Assembly: GCA_030407085.1 (NCBI GenBank)
Contig: CM059582.1
Location: 138,379,501-138,443,500 of the forward strand
DNA from: Trichopria drosophilae
Lineage: Eukaryota; Arthropoda; Insecta; Hymenoptera; Diapriidae
DNA length: 64,000 nt
Reading direction: 5' to 3'
The position numbers and the translations under genes were made by a program. Position 1 is the first letter of the stretch, and every line of letters begins with the position of its first letter. Under the pieces are notes generated by a model, which saw only the letters and a list, made by a program, of their open reading frames with translations, searched no databases and was not told the DNA's origin. Of the stretch, positions 34,881 to 44,218 are shown in pieces.

Positions 34881-36009
34881 GTTTACGTCTTGTGATTCTA
34901 GAAATTGAAAACAAGGCCGTCCTTCATCCGACTTCCATAACAATGCAAATAAGAGTACAAATGTTTATGCGTGAACTATTTATCGCATGCAAATTATTAT
35001 TTCAGGAAATAATCGAAATTAATTAATGAACTATAGCCCGACTTAGACATAATTTTACAATTATCAACTGATCATTCCTAAAATACCGATTCTAATTTTA
35101 AATTATCCCACATACATCGTGATACTGCCATACTAAAAAGTAGCGCTTCTTCGGAGCAGTCCCCCTATAACGATAACATTTCCCCTTGAATAAAAGCCTC
35201 CCGGCAGATTCATAACATACCATGTAAAAAGTGCCGATTGACGTCATCACCAAAATAAATACTAGCGTTTCTTTAGAGCATTCCCCCCTATAAAGTGATG
35301 AGATCATTTCGGAAATTACACACAGTCCAAATATTAGCGGTTCTTCAAGACCCGTCCCCCCTTAAGTTACATCATTTTGAGTATCGTGGCAGTGGCACTG
35401 TAACGTGTTTTGCCACGTTACAAACTCTTTATTTAATTCAATTTAAGGTAATTTCAAGGTCAACTTCATTTTTTTAAAAACGCCTATGTTTTAACCCGGA
35501 TTTAAAAGAGCGGAGAATGCTACGTTAAGAATGATGTTTATCAAAATTATTGCAAGGTTGAACTAAGGTCAAATTTGCGAATTAAAACTACCTGCTTATG
35601 TTTTTTAACCTGCGCCGTCAACTTGTTTTTTTTTTTGTAATGGAAACGCCCTTAAGAAAGACGTTTATCAAAATTATCGCAAGGGCGAGCAAAGGTCAAA
35701 TTTGTGAATTTAAACTCCCGACTTGCACATTTCGGAACATAAGCCAAACACGTAAATATGATTGACACGAAAGGGCCAGCGGGCAATTTAGCGGTAATGT
35801 TATGTTTATTTTGAACTCCATATTCGATGTTACTTCAAGTTCAATGACTTTTCAATGAAATTGGAATCACTACTGTCGAGAGTTAATTTAATTGTATTAA
35901 CCTAACTTTTAGCGCTACCCAGAAATAAGGACGTCGACGTAGTAAGTACTGTTTCCTTCATTGTGCTTCATGGTGAGTCTCCTCGCGTCTCACTATTCGG
36001 GGTGCTATA
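34881..36009. other. AT-rich DNA with degenerate repeats
   Basis: Three diverged copies of TACTAGCGTTTCTT...TCCCCCCTATAA lie near 35131, 35260 and 35328. The stretch 35440-35870 (AAGGTCAA...TTTGCGAATT) resembles 44690-44900 in reverse complement. One 42-bp minisatellite unit ends at 36009. No gene seen. Confidence 0.5.
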
Positions 36010-36013
36010 TTAA
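35968..36013 (+). repeat. Single 42-bp minisatellite unit left of piggyBac copy 3
   Basis: GGTGAGTCTCCTCGCGTCTC...GGGTGCTA then TTAA is the same unit, in the same orientation, as the array at 42444-42642. The piggyBac element therefore inserted into this array at the TTAA inside a unit. Confidence 0.88.
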
Positions 36014-36289
36014 CCCGTTTCTTCCTGAAATGTCCTAAATTTTACCTTTTGTTCACGGCGTTCGTTTTTAGGGAAAGAATCAATAAATCATTCTGGAATA
36101 ATCATGTCTTTTGTATTTTTTCCTCATCTTTCCAAATCCGGTCTCAGATTGGAGCTATATGCCGCCATTTTTTTACAATGGCGGCTTAAACGTAAAAAAG
36201 TCGCGAATTTTGAGGATTTCTTTTCAAATAATTGTGTTTTTCAGCTGGAATCCGTATTCCGATCGTGCTAGTTTTCAATTTTCATGAAA

Positions 36290-36640
36290 ATTACTATACA
36301 GGGGATTTCGGGGTCGCTGATCACAAATTCGTTGTCCGATTTCTAAAATTCAAAATGGCGGATCCAATATGGCGACAAAATTTTCTGATAGTTTTCAATT
36401 TTCATGAAAATTACTATACAGGGGATTTCGGGGTCGCTGATTACGAATTCGTTGTCAGATTTTCAGAATTCAAAATGGCGGATCCAATATGGTGACCAAA
36501 ATTTTCTAATAGTTTTCAAATTGCATGAAAGTTTCTATACAGGGATTTTCGGGGTCGCTGATTACGAATTCGTTGTCTGATTTCCAAAATTCAAAATGGC
36601 GGATCCAATATGGCGACCAGAAATTTATAGGAATATTATA
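36290..36640 (+). repeat. Three tandem 120-bp modules, left arm of piggyBac copy 3
   Basis: The landmark GGGGTCGCTGA starts at 36310, 36430 and 36551. Each unit continues to AATTCAAAATGGCGGATCC. The mirrored array lies at 39310-39700. Confidence 0.93.
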
Positions 36641-36689
36641 TTTACGTGAAATTTAATGCTCATTTATATGCACATGTATTTTCAGGGCC

Positions 36690-37400
36690 GCTAACTATGA
36701 ATTCGTTTTCACAAAGAGCCCAAAATTTCTTACAAAATTTATGCGGCCCCGATAGTAAGTATTACAGCGGAGTAATTCGACCTAAAAAGCGTATCATCAT
36801 CTCATCCATAGAAGGAGGTGTTGAAAAAAGTAAGGTATTTCTTTGAAATATATTGATCATGGCACTGACTTTCCAAGGTTAATCAGAATTATTTTCGCTT
36901 TACAATATTTTATTTTTGATTTTATATGAATCTTATATGTAGAGCTGAAACTACAACGTTGCGTTTCAAAAGTGGGTCTGTGGACCAATATTCAGTGTGA
37001 TTTTTTTCGAATATTATACGATGTTAACAATAAAATTTCAATAAATGTGTTCATTGTTTGTACTAGCTGAAATCATTCTCAGATACAGCAGGAATTATAC
37101 ATATTTATATCTCTTCTGTAAAAAATAACACATAAAGTTCCTCGGATGTACTTTGACGAAAGGATTTCTATTTTTCACTAAGTAAAATATAATTTTCTAA
37201 ATGTTCATGATATATTGTTTCTTCTTCAATCCACGAGAGCGCATGATTTGCCCCCAATTTCTTTCGTGTACTTGTGTAGTTCCTATCAACAATTCGGTAC
37301 GAAACATTTGGTATATTGATTACTTCTTTATAACAAAAAACTATCGTAATATGCATAAGTTGCGAAGAGTGCTCCAAATGGTTTTCGAATCTATTATAGC
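36690..37400 (-). pseudogene. Inverted, truncated piggyBac transposase copy
   Basis: On the minus strand 37377-37168 gives IPNVSYRIVDRNYTS, KKLGANHALSWIEEE and YHEHLENYILLSE, matching the N-terminal region of the plus-strand gene at 37700-37850. Further on, 36840-36690 gives SMDEMMIRFLGR (first catalytic Asp) and KFCKKFWALCENEF, with stops and shifts between. The rest of the gene is missing. The two copies face away from each other across about 150 bp. Confidence 0.8.
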
Positions 37401-37536
37401 ATTCTCGTTATAGAAGTGGTGTTCTTTCTACTACATTAGAAGTCGGCTGATACCGCCGATTAGATATAACATACCACGTATATATATTTGTACATCTTGA
37501 AATTGTTCTTTGTTATAAAGAACTGTTTCGATAAAA

Positions 37537-39127
37537 ATGTCAAAGCGTAAAATTTCGAGTGTTTATGAAGAAAATGATTCCAACGTTGATGAACGAGCTT
37601 CTGACGATGAAGATGATGATGATTGTTTTGTACCTGATTCGAATGATCATAGTTCTGTCGAAAATTCTTCGGATAATGAAAGTTCAAGTGACGATGACAT
37701 TGTTTTTCCAAATGTTTCGTACCGAACTGTTGATAGGCACTATACGAGTTTACAAAAGAAATTAGAGTCAGATCATGTATACTCGTGGATTGAAGGAGAG
37801 AAAAGATGTGATGAATATTTAGAAAATCACATTTCACTTAGTGAACATTTTAAAAAGCTCATCTCTGAAAGTACACCCGTAAAACTTTTTGAATTTTTTT
37901 TACAGAAGAGTTGAAAAAGTACATAATTGCTGCCACATCTGAGAATAATTTGGAGCTATCAATAGGAACATTGAATACATTTATTGGAATTGTATTATTA
38001 ACAGCGTATGACATTCGTACAAATCATACTGAATATTGGTCCAGAGACCCACTTTTAAAATGCGATGTTGTTGCTTCAGCTATGAGCCGTGATAAATTTC
38101 ATCTTCTAAAATCAAAAATAAAATATTGTAAAACAAGCGACCAAAATAATACTGATAAAGCTTGGAAAGTACGTGCCTTGATCAACATATTCCGAAGAAA
38201 TATCCAACAGTTTGGATTTTTCTCAACAGCTCTTTCTGTAGATGAAATGAGGGTACGGTTTTTTGGTAGAACAACTCTAAAACAATACTTACCATCTAAA
38301 CCTGATAAGTTTGGTTTGAAATTCTGGGCACTTTGTGACGTGCACAGATATTTATTTGACTTAGACATTTATTGTGGCAAAAATGTTGTAGGAAAGGAAG
38401 AAAAGCTGTCTTCATGTGCATTTGGCTCAAGAGTGGTATTACAAATGGTAAATAACCTTTTGATAAGTATTCCAAAAAGAAAGTTGGTTGAATATCATTT
38501 GTACGTGGATAATTTTTTTACGAGCCCGGATCTACTTCTACATTTGAAAAAAAAATGGTCTGAAGGCAACTGGTACTGTACGTCGAAATAGAGTAACAGA
38601 AGATCATAAATTTGAAAAGAAAGCTGTACGAGGTTCGACAAAAGTGCATCATGATAAAAATAGTGGGCTCAATTTTATTATTGTCATTGATTCAAAACAA
38701 GTTTCTGTTCTCTCTACAGCAGCTGGTGTTACACCTACGATGCCGATAAAAAGGTTTTCAACTGATGCTCATTGGAGTCGACCTTCATGATTATAGGTGC
38801 AAGAGAGTTGTACCAAACATAAATTCAAAAAAATGGACGTGGTCAGTTTTTATTCGTATTTTACAATCGTATGTCACGAACGCAACAGTAATATGGCATA
38901 TATGTCATAAAAATGGAGAAAAATCAATGAAAACGAAAGATATGTGTAAAAAAGTAAGTGAATCATATTTGTTACATTCATCATCGTCTGAATTCTAGAC
39001 TCACAAATATGATTCAAGAACTAGGCAGACGTGTTCGTTTATAGAATGCAAATTGAGAACGACGCGATATTGTTTAGACTGTAAAGATTATTACTGCATT
39101 AATTGTTTTTCTATCGGTCATAAATAA
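37537..39127 (+). pseudogene. piggyBac transposase, copy 3, frameshifted
   Basis: Starts at MSKRKISSVYEEND with an acidic N-terminus. A shift in a T run near 37897 separates LFEFF from EELKKYIIAATSENN. The DDE domain has LSVDEMRVRFFGRTTLKQY (first Asp) and YVDNFFTSPDLLLHL (second). A shift in an A run near 38550 follows; then IVIDSKQVSVLSTAAGVTP (third Asp). About 30 codons before GVDLHDYRC are missing. A TAG at 38996-38998 precedes the C-terminal cysteine-rich finger CKLRTTRYCLDCKDYYCINC, ending at TAA 39125-39127. It is closest to copy 1. Inactive as it stands, though the catalytic Asp codons persist. Confidence 0.93.
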
Positions 39128-39309
39128 AAACAACAAAAAAGTAAAAAAAAAAGCAAAAAAAAGGAACACTCTTTAGAATCGTCCACCTCCACGCTGGTAA
39201 GAGTTGGGCAACGTAGCAATTGCGTTACGGCAGAGGAACGATACCAATGCGTATTATATACTTTTCTGGCATATATGTGCTAATACCTCACGTTTTTTGA
39301 AATTTTCAA

Positions 39310-39700
39310 ATGTCATTTCGCCATTTCGAATTCTGAAAATCTGACAACGAATTCGTAATCAGCGACCCTGAAAACCCCTGTATAGTAATTTTCATGAAAA
39401 TTGAAGACTGTTAGAAAATGTTGGTTGCCATATAGGATCCGCCATTTTGAATTCTGAAAATCTGACAACGAATTCGTAATCAGGGACCCCGAAATCCCCT
39501 GTATAGTAATTTTCATGAAAATTGAAAACTATCAGATAATTTTTGTCGCCATATTGGATCCGCCATTTTGAATTTTGTAAATCTGGCTGCAGGTTTGCGT
39601 TCAGCGACCTCAGAAACATGCATATAAGGAGTTTCAAGAAAATTCGTTTAGCCACAATCATTGCAAGATTTTCCTAGACAAATACGGGCTTAAGACCGCC
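39310..39700 (-). repeat. Three tandem 120-bp modules, right arm of piggyBac copy 3
   Basis: The complement of the GGGTCGCTGA landmark occurs near 39359, 39480 and 39600. Mirrors 36290-36640. Confidence 0.92.
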
Positions 39701-40188
39701 ATCTTGAATTTCGACTTACTAACGTTCCTATCTTTTAGTATAACTATTTATGCCACCAGATACAGAGATCTAGCACGATCGGAATACGGATTCCTGCTGA
39801 AAAACACAATTATTTGAAAAGATGTAACGGAGTTTTCCCGCCGCCCCGTGCCCAGCTCGCGTCGGTAGACCAGGGTACGTCGGGGCTGTAGTTTCAACTG
39901 CCAGGGTAGGAAGACAAGTAAAGTGACACAGAGAATTATGATTACAAAATGACCGTTATTATTCAAGAAGCCCTACGCTTACATATTGAGTCCCTACTTC
40001 TATAGCCGTATGCACGATAGGAACGGTCCGGACGCAAATTATAAAAGTAACAAATAGTGAACTGCTGGTTTAGAGATGTTTCTAGTTGAGAAGAATGATG
40101 AATCCGTCAAGAGCGATACTCAAGACGACAGGAACAGGCGGCCACGACAAGAGTGATACTCCAAGTCGAGCGGTGGACGGATGGTCAA

Positions 40189-40380
40189 CGAGAGCGATAC
40201 TCAGGTTGTCCCGGTGCAGGATGTCATCGAGAGCGATACTCAGGATGAGCGGCGGTGGATGGCCAACGAGAGCGATACTCAGGTTGTCCCGGTGCAGGGT
40301 CTCATCGAGAGCGATACTCAAGGTGAGCGACGATGGATGGTCAACGAGAGCGATACTCAGGTTGTCCTAGGATGCGGGCT
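40189..40380 (-). repeat. 78-bp tandem repeats inside the gypsy LTR
   Basis: AGAGCGATACTCAGGTTGTC starts at 40191, 40269 and 40347. Each 78-bp unit consists of two related 39-bp halves sharing GAGAGCGATACTCA. Such repeats in an LTR may bind regulators or reflect slippage. Confidence 0.9.
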
Positions 40381-40605
40381 GGAGGGTCGAGCTTCCACGA
40401 GGGCGATACCCAAATGGAGCTCCGGGCTTGTCGTCTACAGGAGGAGGACGACTGTTTGCTGCCACTCCGTTGCGCCTGGCTTTTATACATTGTCCAAGCT
40501 CCACTCGGCGTAGGCCACACTCGAAGAAGCGCTGCGCGCGCCGTTCCGGATCGATGCGTATAGAGGGCCGCTTGAAGATATAGGTGGCGCTATTCTTTAT
40601 TTAGT

Positions 40606-42085
40606 TTAGCGGGGCTGGAAGAGCACGTTTTTCAGTTTTCCGTCTTTGTCCCATCTGGCAGTGTACATCCCGGTTGGACCTCGGTGTCTCCAGCGTCGTT
40701 GCTGTGACGGCTTATATCGGGCACAAGTTCCACATGACCGTATATACTTTGCGGTATCGCGGGTGATCCCGGGCCAGTAGTATTTTTGGTACAGCCTTAA
40801 TAAGGTTTTTGTGTACCCAAGGTGACCGGCAGTGGGTGCATCATGGCATTCATGCAGTATTTGTGCCCTATGCTGCTTAGGTACGCATAATTTCCATGCC
40901 TGTGTGGGATCGTGCGCGAAAGAGTGTGGCATGTTTCGATACATTTGTTTCTTTTCAATGTAGTAATCGGGATGGTCTTGTGGAGACTCACACACTTTTT
41001 GATACTTCTGGCTGTACCAATCTGGTTGCGGTACGATTTCATCTACCGCGTTTACTGGATTGCGTGAAAGAGCATCTGCCAGGTAGTTAGAAGGTCCTTT
41101 GCAGTATTGAGGGTGAAAATCGTATTGTTGGAGCTCTAGTGCCCAACGTGCTAGGCGTCCGGAAGGGTTATCGATCTTGTGTAGCCACTGTAAGGCTTGA
41201 TGATCGGTGCGCACTGTAAAATGATACCCTTCGAGATACGGTCTCATTTTCCTGATCCCCCATACTACTGCTAGGCATTCCTTTTCTGTTGCAGAGTAGT
41301 TAATTTCGGCCCTTTGCAGTGTTCGGGAGGCATACGCTATAACTTTCTCACCTTCATGATCGGTTTGCGTGAGTACACAACCTAGACCAACATCCGAAGC
41401 ATCGGTTTGGAGGCTAAATTCCCGTGTGAAGTTGGGGCTGGTCAAGACTGGTGCCTCCGTGAGTTTTTTCTTCAGGGTCTGGAATGCTTCTGCTGCTGCC
41501 TTATCCCCCTGCTACTTAGCATCTTTCCGCAAGAGCGACGTTAGCGGCCGGGCGATCATGGCGAACTTGGGGATAAAATGCCTATACCACGAGACCATGC
41601 CTAAAAACTGTCTTACGTGACGTAATGTGGTTGGCGCTGGCATGTCGGTTACGGCCCTAACTTTTTCAGGGTCAACGGTAATTCCGCCACCGACTAACAC
41701 ATGCCCTAGGTAAGATAGCGTCCTCTGGCCGAACTTACATTTTTCGACGTTGATACGTAAGTTGCAGGAGCGTAAACGACGAAAGACTTCCCGCAGGTGG
41801 CACATGTGTTCCTCCAGAGTCGTGCTAAAGACAATGATGTCATCTAGGTAACACATCGCCCATCCTTCTAATTCTGGCCTAGAATCTCATCTAGAAGTCG
41901 TTGAAACGTTACCGGAGCTGAGTGTAAGCCGAAGGGCATTACTCGGAACTGCATGAGCCCTCGTCCCGGTACAGTAAATGGGGTGAGTGGCCTGCTTCCT
42001 ACTGACAGGGGAACTTGCCAGTACCCATTTTTTAAGTCAATGGTGGAGAAGTATTGTGCCCCCCGGAGTTTGTCGAGCGTTGCCT
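40606..42085 (-). pseudogene. gypsy pol remnant: RT, RNase H, integrase zinc finger
   Basis: From the right: FTVPGRGLMQFRVMPFGL and SAPVTFQRLLDEIL, a frame change near 41883, then CYLDDIIVFS (reverse transcriptase YLDD), GLRINVEKCKF-like and YLGHVLVGGG. A TAG lies at 41512. The second frame gives LQTDASDVGLGCVLTQ (RNase H), CLAVVWGIRKMRPYLEGY and HECHDAPTAGHLGYTK ... SCGTCARYK, the integrase HHCC finger. It then jumps directly to PTGMYTARWDKDGKL, so the DDE integrase core is deleted. No gag or envelope sequence is present. The product cannot be functional. Confidence 0.92.
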
Positions 42086-42443
42086 CCGAAGAAGCGCTGC
42101 GCGCGCCATTCCGGATCGATGCGTATAGAGGGCTGCTTGAAGATATAGGTGGCGCTATTCGTATAGCGCGCGATATTTCAAAAATTATATCGCCTATTGT
42201 AATCTACATGATAGGCGTAGAAACGATCGTTTCAAAGAAATCCTCAAAATTCGCGACTATTTTACGTTTAAGCCGCCATTGTAAAAAAATGGCGGCATAT
42301 AGCGCCAATCTGAGACCGGATTTGGAAAGATGAGGAAAAAATACAAAAGACATGATTATTCCAGAATGATTTATTGATTCTTTCCCTAAAAACGAACGCC
42401 GTGAACAAAATGTAAAATTTAGGGCATTTCAGGAAGAAACGGT

Positions 42444-42642
42444 TTAAGGTGAGTCCCCTCACCTCTCACTATTCGGAATGCTAGGTTAAAGTGAGTACCC
42501 TCGTCTCTCACTATTTGAGGTGCTAGGTTTAGGTGAGCCCCTCGCCTCTCACTATTCAGGGTGCTAGATTAAGGTGAGTCCCCTCGTCTCTCACTATTCG
42601 GGGTGCTAGATTAAGGTGCGTTACCTCGCCTCTCACTGTTTT
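42444..42642 (+). repeat. 42-bp minisatellite, about 4.7 copies
   Basis: Units begin TTAAGGTGAG and contain CCTCTCACTATTCGGGGTGC. The array is the insertion target of piggyBac copy 3; a further unit lies left of that element (35968-36013). Confidence 0.93.
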
Positions 42643-43134
42643 GACATTTATCTATTCAACCTCGGAGTAAATTTTCAAAGGAATCTGCAATATCAAACTT
42701 ATATATTAATAAAATATATTGCGGAATATCAGCCATTCTGAATTACTTTACATTTGATTCACCACAGGTCGAAAGTTACTTTTTCTTACTAATATTCTTT
42801 TCAAAATGGGAATTTTTTTCGTCACGAAAAATATTTAGTGCCACGTTGAATTCGCTATATTGAATGTTACCCCTGTAACATCATTTTCGAAATCTCAGAC
42901 CCCAAAAAAACCCTAGGGGACATTTTGAACTGAAAGTATAACTAAAAATATAAAAAATTCCGCTATATTTTTATTTTTTACCCTCTACCTTCCACCTTGA
43001 TCGAGGTGTCCCAAAAGTGTCTCTCACTCAAAGAGCTTGTCCGGGTACAGGAAAGTACAAAGCGAGAGTTGCAGGTCGTCTTGGATGGTGCCATACTCAC
43101 ATTTGTCAAGAATGTAGGAAACTACAGAAACATT
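42643..43134. other. AT-rich DNA, no gene seen
   Basis: Weak matches to the GTCGCTGATTACG/ATGGCGG module occur near 42890. Nothing else is recognised. Confidence 0.45.
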
Positions 43135-43327
43135 AACTACAGCATCGGCCATGGCTCGATTTTCGTCTGAACACAATAGCTCGAAAATGCCAAACAGACA
43201 GCGTGGTTCGTCTTACACATAGCGAACTGCTGCCTGAAAACAATTTCGAAAAATTGCCCAGCCGGGGATCGAACTCACGACCTGCGACTTCGTAGTTCAG
43301 TACGCTGCCTGCTGAGCTACGAAGCCG
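43135..43327 (-). mobile_element. tRNA-Met-like SINE, copy 1
   Basis: The head at 43327 reads CGGCTTCGTAGCTCAGCAGG (box A). Box B reads GTGAGTTCGATCCCCGG, the T-arm typical of elongator tRNA-Met. The body (GGCAATTTTTCGAAATTG, TAAGACGAACCACGCTGTCT) matches the copy at 59993-60178. No clear poly-A tail. Confidence 0.88.
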
Positions 43328-43488
43328 ATATATTGGATCCGCCATTTTAAATTTTCCAATTCTGATATCATATTCGTAAGCAGAGACCCCAAAACCCCCT
43401 GAGTGATCATTTCCAGCCGAAAACTATAAAAAATGTAAAAATGTTCCGCCATATTGAATCCGCCAGTTTGAATTTTTTTATATTACAT
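43328..43488. repeat. Two dispersed ATGGCGG/GTCGCTGATTACG modules
   Basis: TTGGATCCGCCATTTTAAAT (43334) and a second CGCCATATTGAATCCGCC (43448) bracket CAGAGACCCCAAAACCCCC. They belong to the module family in piggyBac arms but have no TTAA-type ends here. Confidence 0.6.
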
Positions 43489-43670
43489 TGTTGGTGATAT
43501 AATCACAACAAAGAGTTGCTCGGAGTTGGTTTAGGAGGGGGCCCTCGCGTTACAGGTTGAGCACCCATGCATATGAGAAGGGAGTATACAGGACTCTGAG
43601 TCGCTGTTTCTAATTGTGTGTTTGGTTGAATTTCCCGAGGTCTTTGCGCAATGGGAGCTTTCCTTGAACA

Positions 43671-43734
43671 TATAAATAAGCCCGTTGAGGGCATTTCTAA
43701 TCAGTTTATCGAGAAGATCCTAAGCGATCAGATC
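43671..43734 (+). promoter_or_regulatory. Core promoter: TATA, initiator, DPE
   Basis: TATAAATA begins at 43671. TCAGTT at 43701 is an arthropod initiator, placing +1 at A43703, 32 bp after the TATA start. AGATC at 43730-43734 fits the downstream promoter element consensus at +28 to +32. The spacing of all three is standard for insect Pol II promoters and for LTR elements. Confidence 0.7.
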
Positions 43735-43935
43735 TCGAGCGTGTGACAGTGCTTGGGCCAAGACTGCGGGAGGTGCGGACGGCTGATTGTGAACCCCGGG
43801 ACGCCGCTCGGACTTGTCTGTGAGTGAGTAGTAATTTATATAAAATGATTTCGGGAACAATTAGTCGGTTAAGGAATATTAATTAATATTTCCATTTATT
43901 TCATATGTCGTTTATATATTTACATATTTGCATGC

Positions 43936-44006
43936 GATGTCTGGGGCAGGGCCCGCTTCTCGTAGCCCCACTGACGAGTCCGTGACCGGTCCCGGGACGA
44001 AACATC
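43936..44006 (+). ncRNA. Type III hammerhead ribozyme
   Basis: Order along the RNA: stem III 5' strand GATGT (43936-43940), cleavage-site C17 (43941), stem I TGGGGC (43942-43947) closed by GCCCCA (43965-43970) around a 17-nt loop, core CTGACGA (43971-43977), stem II GTCC (43978-43981) closed by GGAC (43995-43998) around a 13-nt loop, core GAA (43999-44001), A15.1 (44002) pairing U16.1 (43940), and stem III 3' strand ACATC to 44006. All invariant core residues (CUGANGA, GAA, U-A 16.1/15.1, H17) are present and stems I, II and III pair without mismatch. Cleavage is expected between 43941 and 43942. Because stem III is the open helix it is type III. Confidence 0.9.
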
Positions 44007-44218
44007 AGCTAACTTGTAATAACTAATGCATGTTTATATGTGCGTGGTATATCTTAATCGCATTACCGGATCAGCCAACTTTTGTCTTATAAATAGGCCA
44101 CCGACAGCTTTTTCAACGATCATATACTCTTCTCTCGGGGCCAGGGGTGCTCTCTATTTATTAACTGCACTTGCGCCCTATACAGTCCACATAAAGACCC
44201 TGTTTCCCAAACATACAT

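Larger units (their letters stand above)
39823..42234 (-). mobile_element. Ty3/gypsy LTR retrotransposon remnant, AAGA target duplication
   Basis: AAGA at 39819-39822 and 42235-42238 flank an insertion that runs from TGTAACGG to GTTTCA on the plus strand (TGAAACGATCG...CCGTTACA on its own strand), so LTR-type TG...CA ends are kept. The uninterrupted arm of the piggyBac host (36200-36235) shows the empty site. The 3' LTR (39823 to about 40600) is nearly full. The 5' LTR survives only as 42090-42234. The shared LTR stretch includes GAAGAAGCGCTGCGCGCGCC (40527 and 42091). gag, protease, the start of reverse transcriptase and the integrase core are deleted. A TATA box (TATAAAAG) lies at 40487-40480 in the 3' LTR. 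Confidence 0.9.
36014..42443 (+). mobile_element. piggyBac-type element, copy 3, exact TTAA ends
   Basis: TTAA (36010-36013) plus CCCGTTTCTTCCTGAAATG at the left; the complement of ACCGTTTCTTCCTGAAATG plus TTAA (42444-42447) at the right. Inverted arms: 36014-36640 pairs with 39310-39822 joined to 42235-42443. A 2.4-kb gypsy remnant (39823-42234) interrupts the right arm. Without it the element is about 4.0 kb. The arms carry ATGCCGCCATTTTTTTACAA and three tandem 120-bp modules each. The left half also holds an inverted, truncated second transposase copy (36690-37400), giving the element a fold-back structure. Confidence 0.93.
43489..44213 (+). mobile_element. LTR-like element with hammerhead ribozyme (solo LTR or retrozyme-like)
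   Basis: The 725-bp unit starts TGTTGGTG and ends CCCAAACA, so it has the TG...CA ends and short TGTT/AACA inverted termini of LTRs. TACAT (43484-43488) repeats at 44214-44218 as a 5-bp target duplication. The first 22 bp form a hairpin (GTGAT-ATA-ATCAC). A core promoter (43671-43734) and a type III hammerhead (43936-44006) lie inside, in the same direction. No protein frame is present. No second LTR or internal region exists in the window, so a solo LTR or a non-autonomous retrozyme-type unit are both possible. Confidence 0.75.

Noticed and set aside
43690..44020. CRISPR, operon or bacterial regulatory features
   Set aside because: The window is eukaryotic; no direct-repeat/spacer array or ribosome-binding-site organisation was seen.
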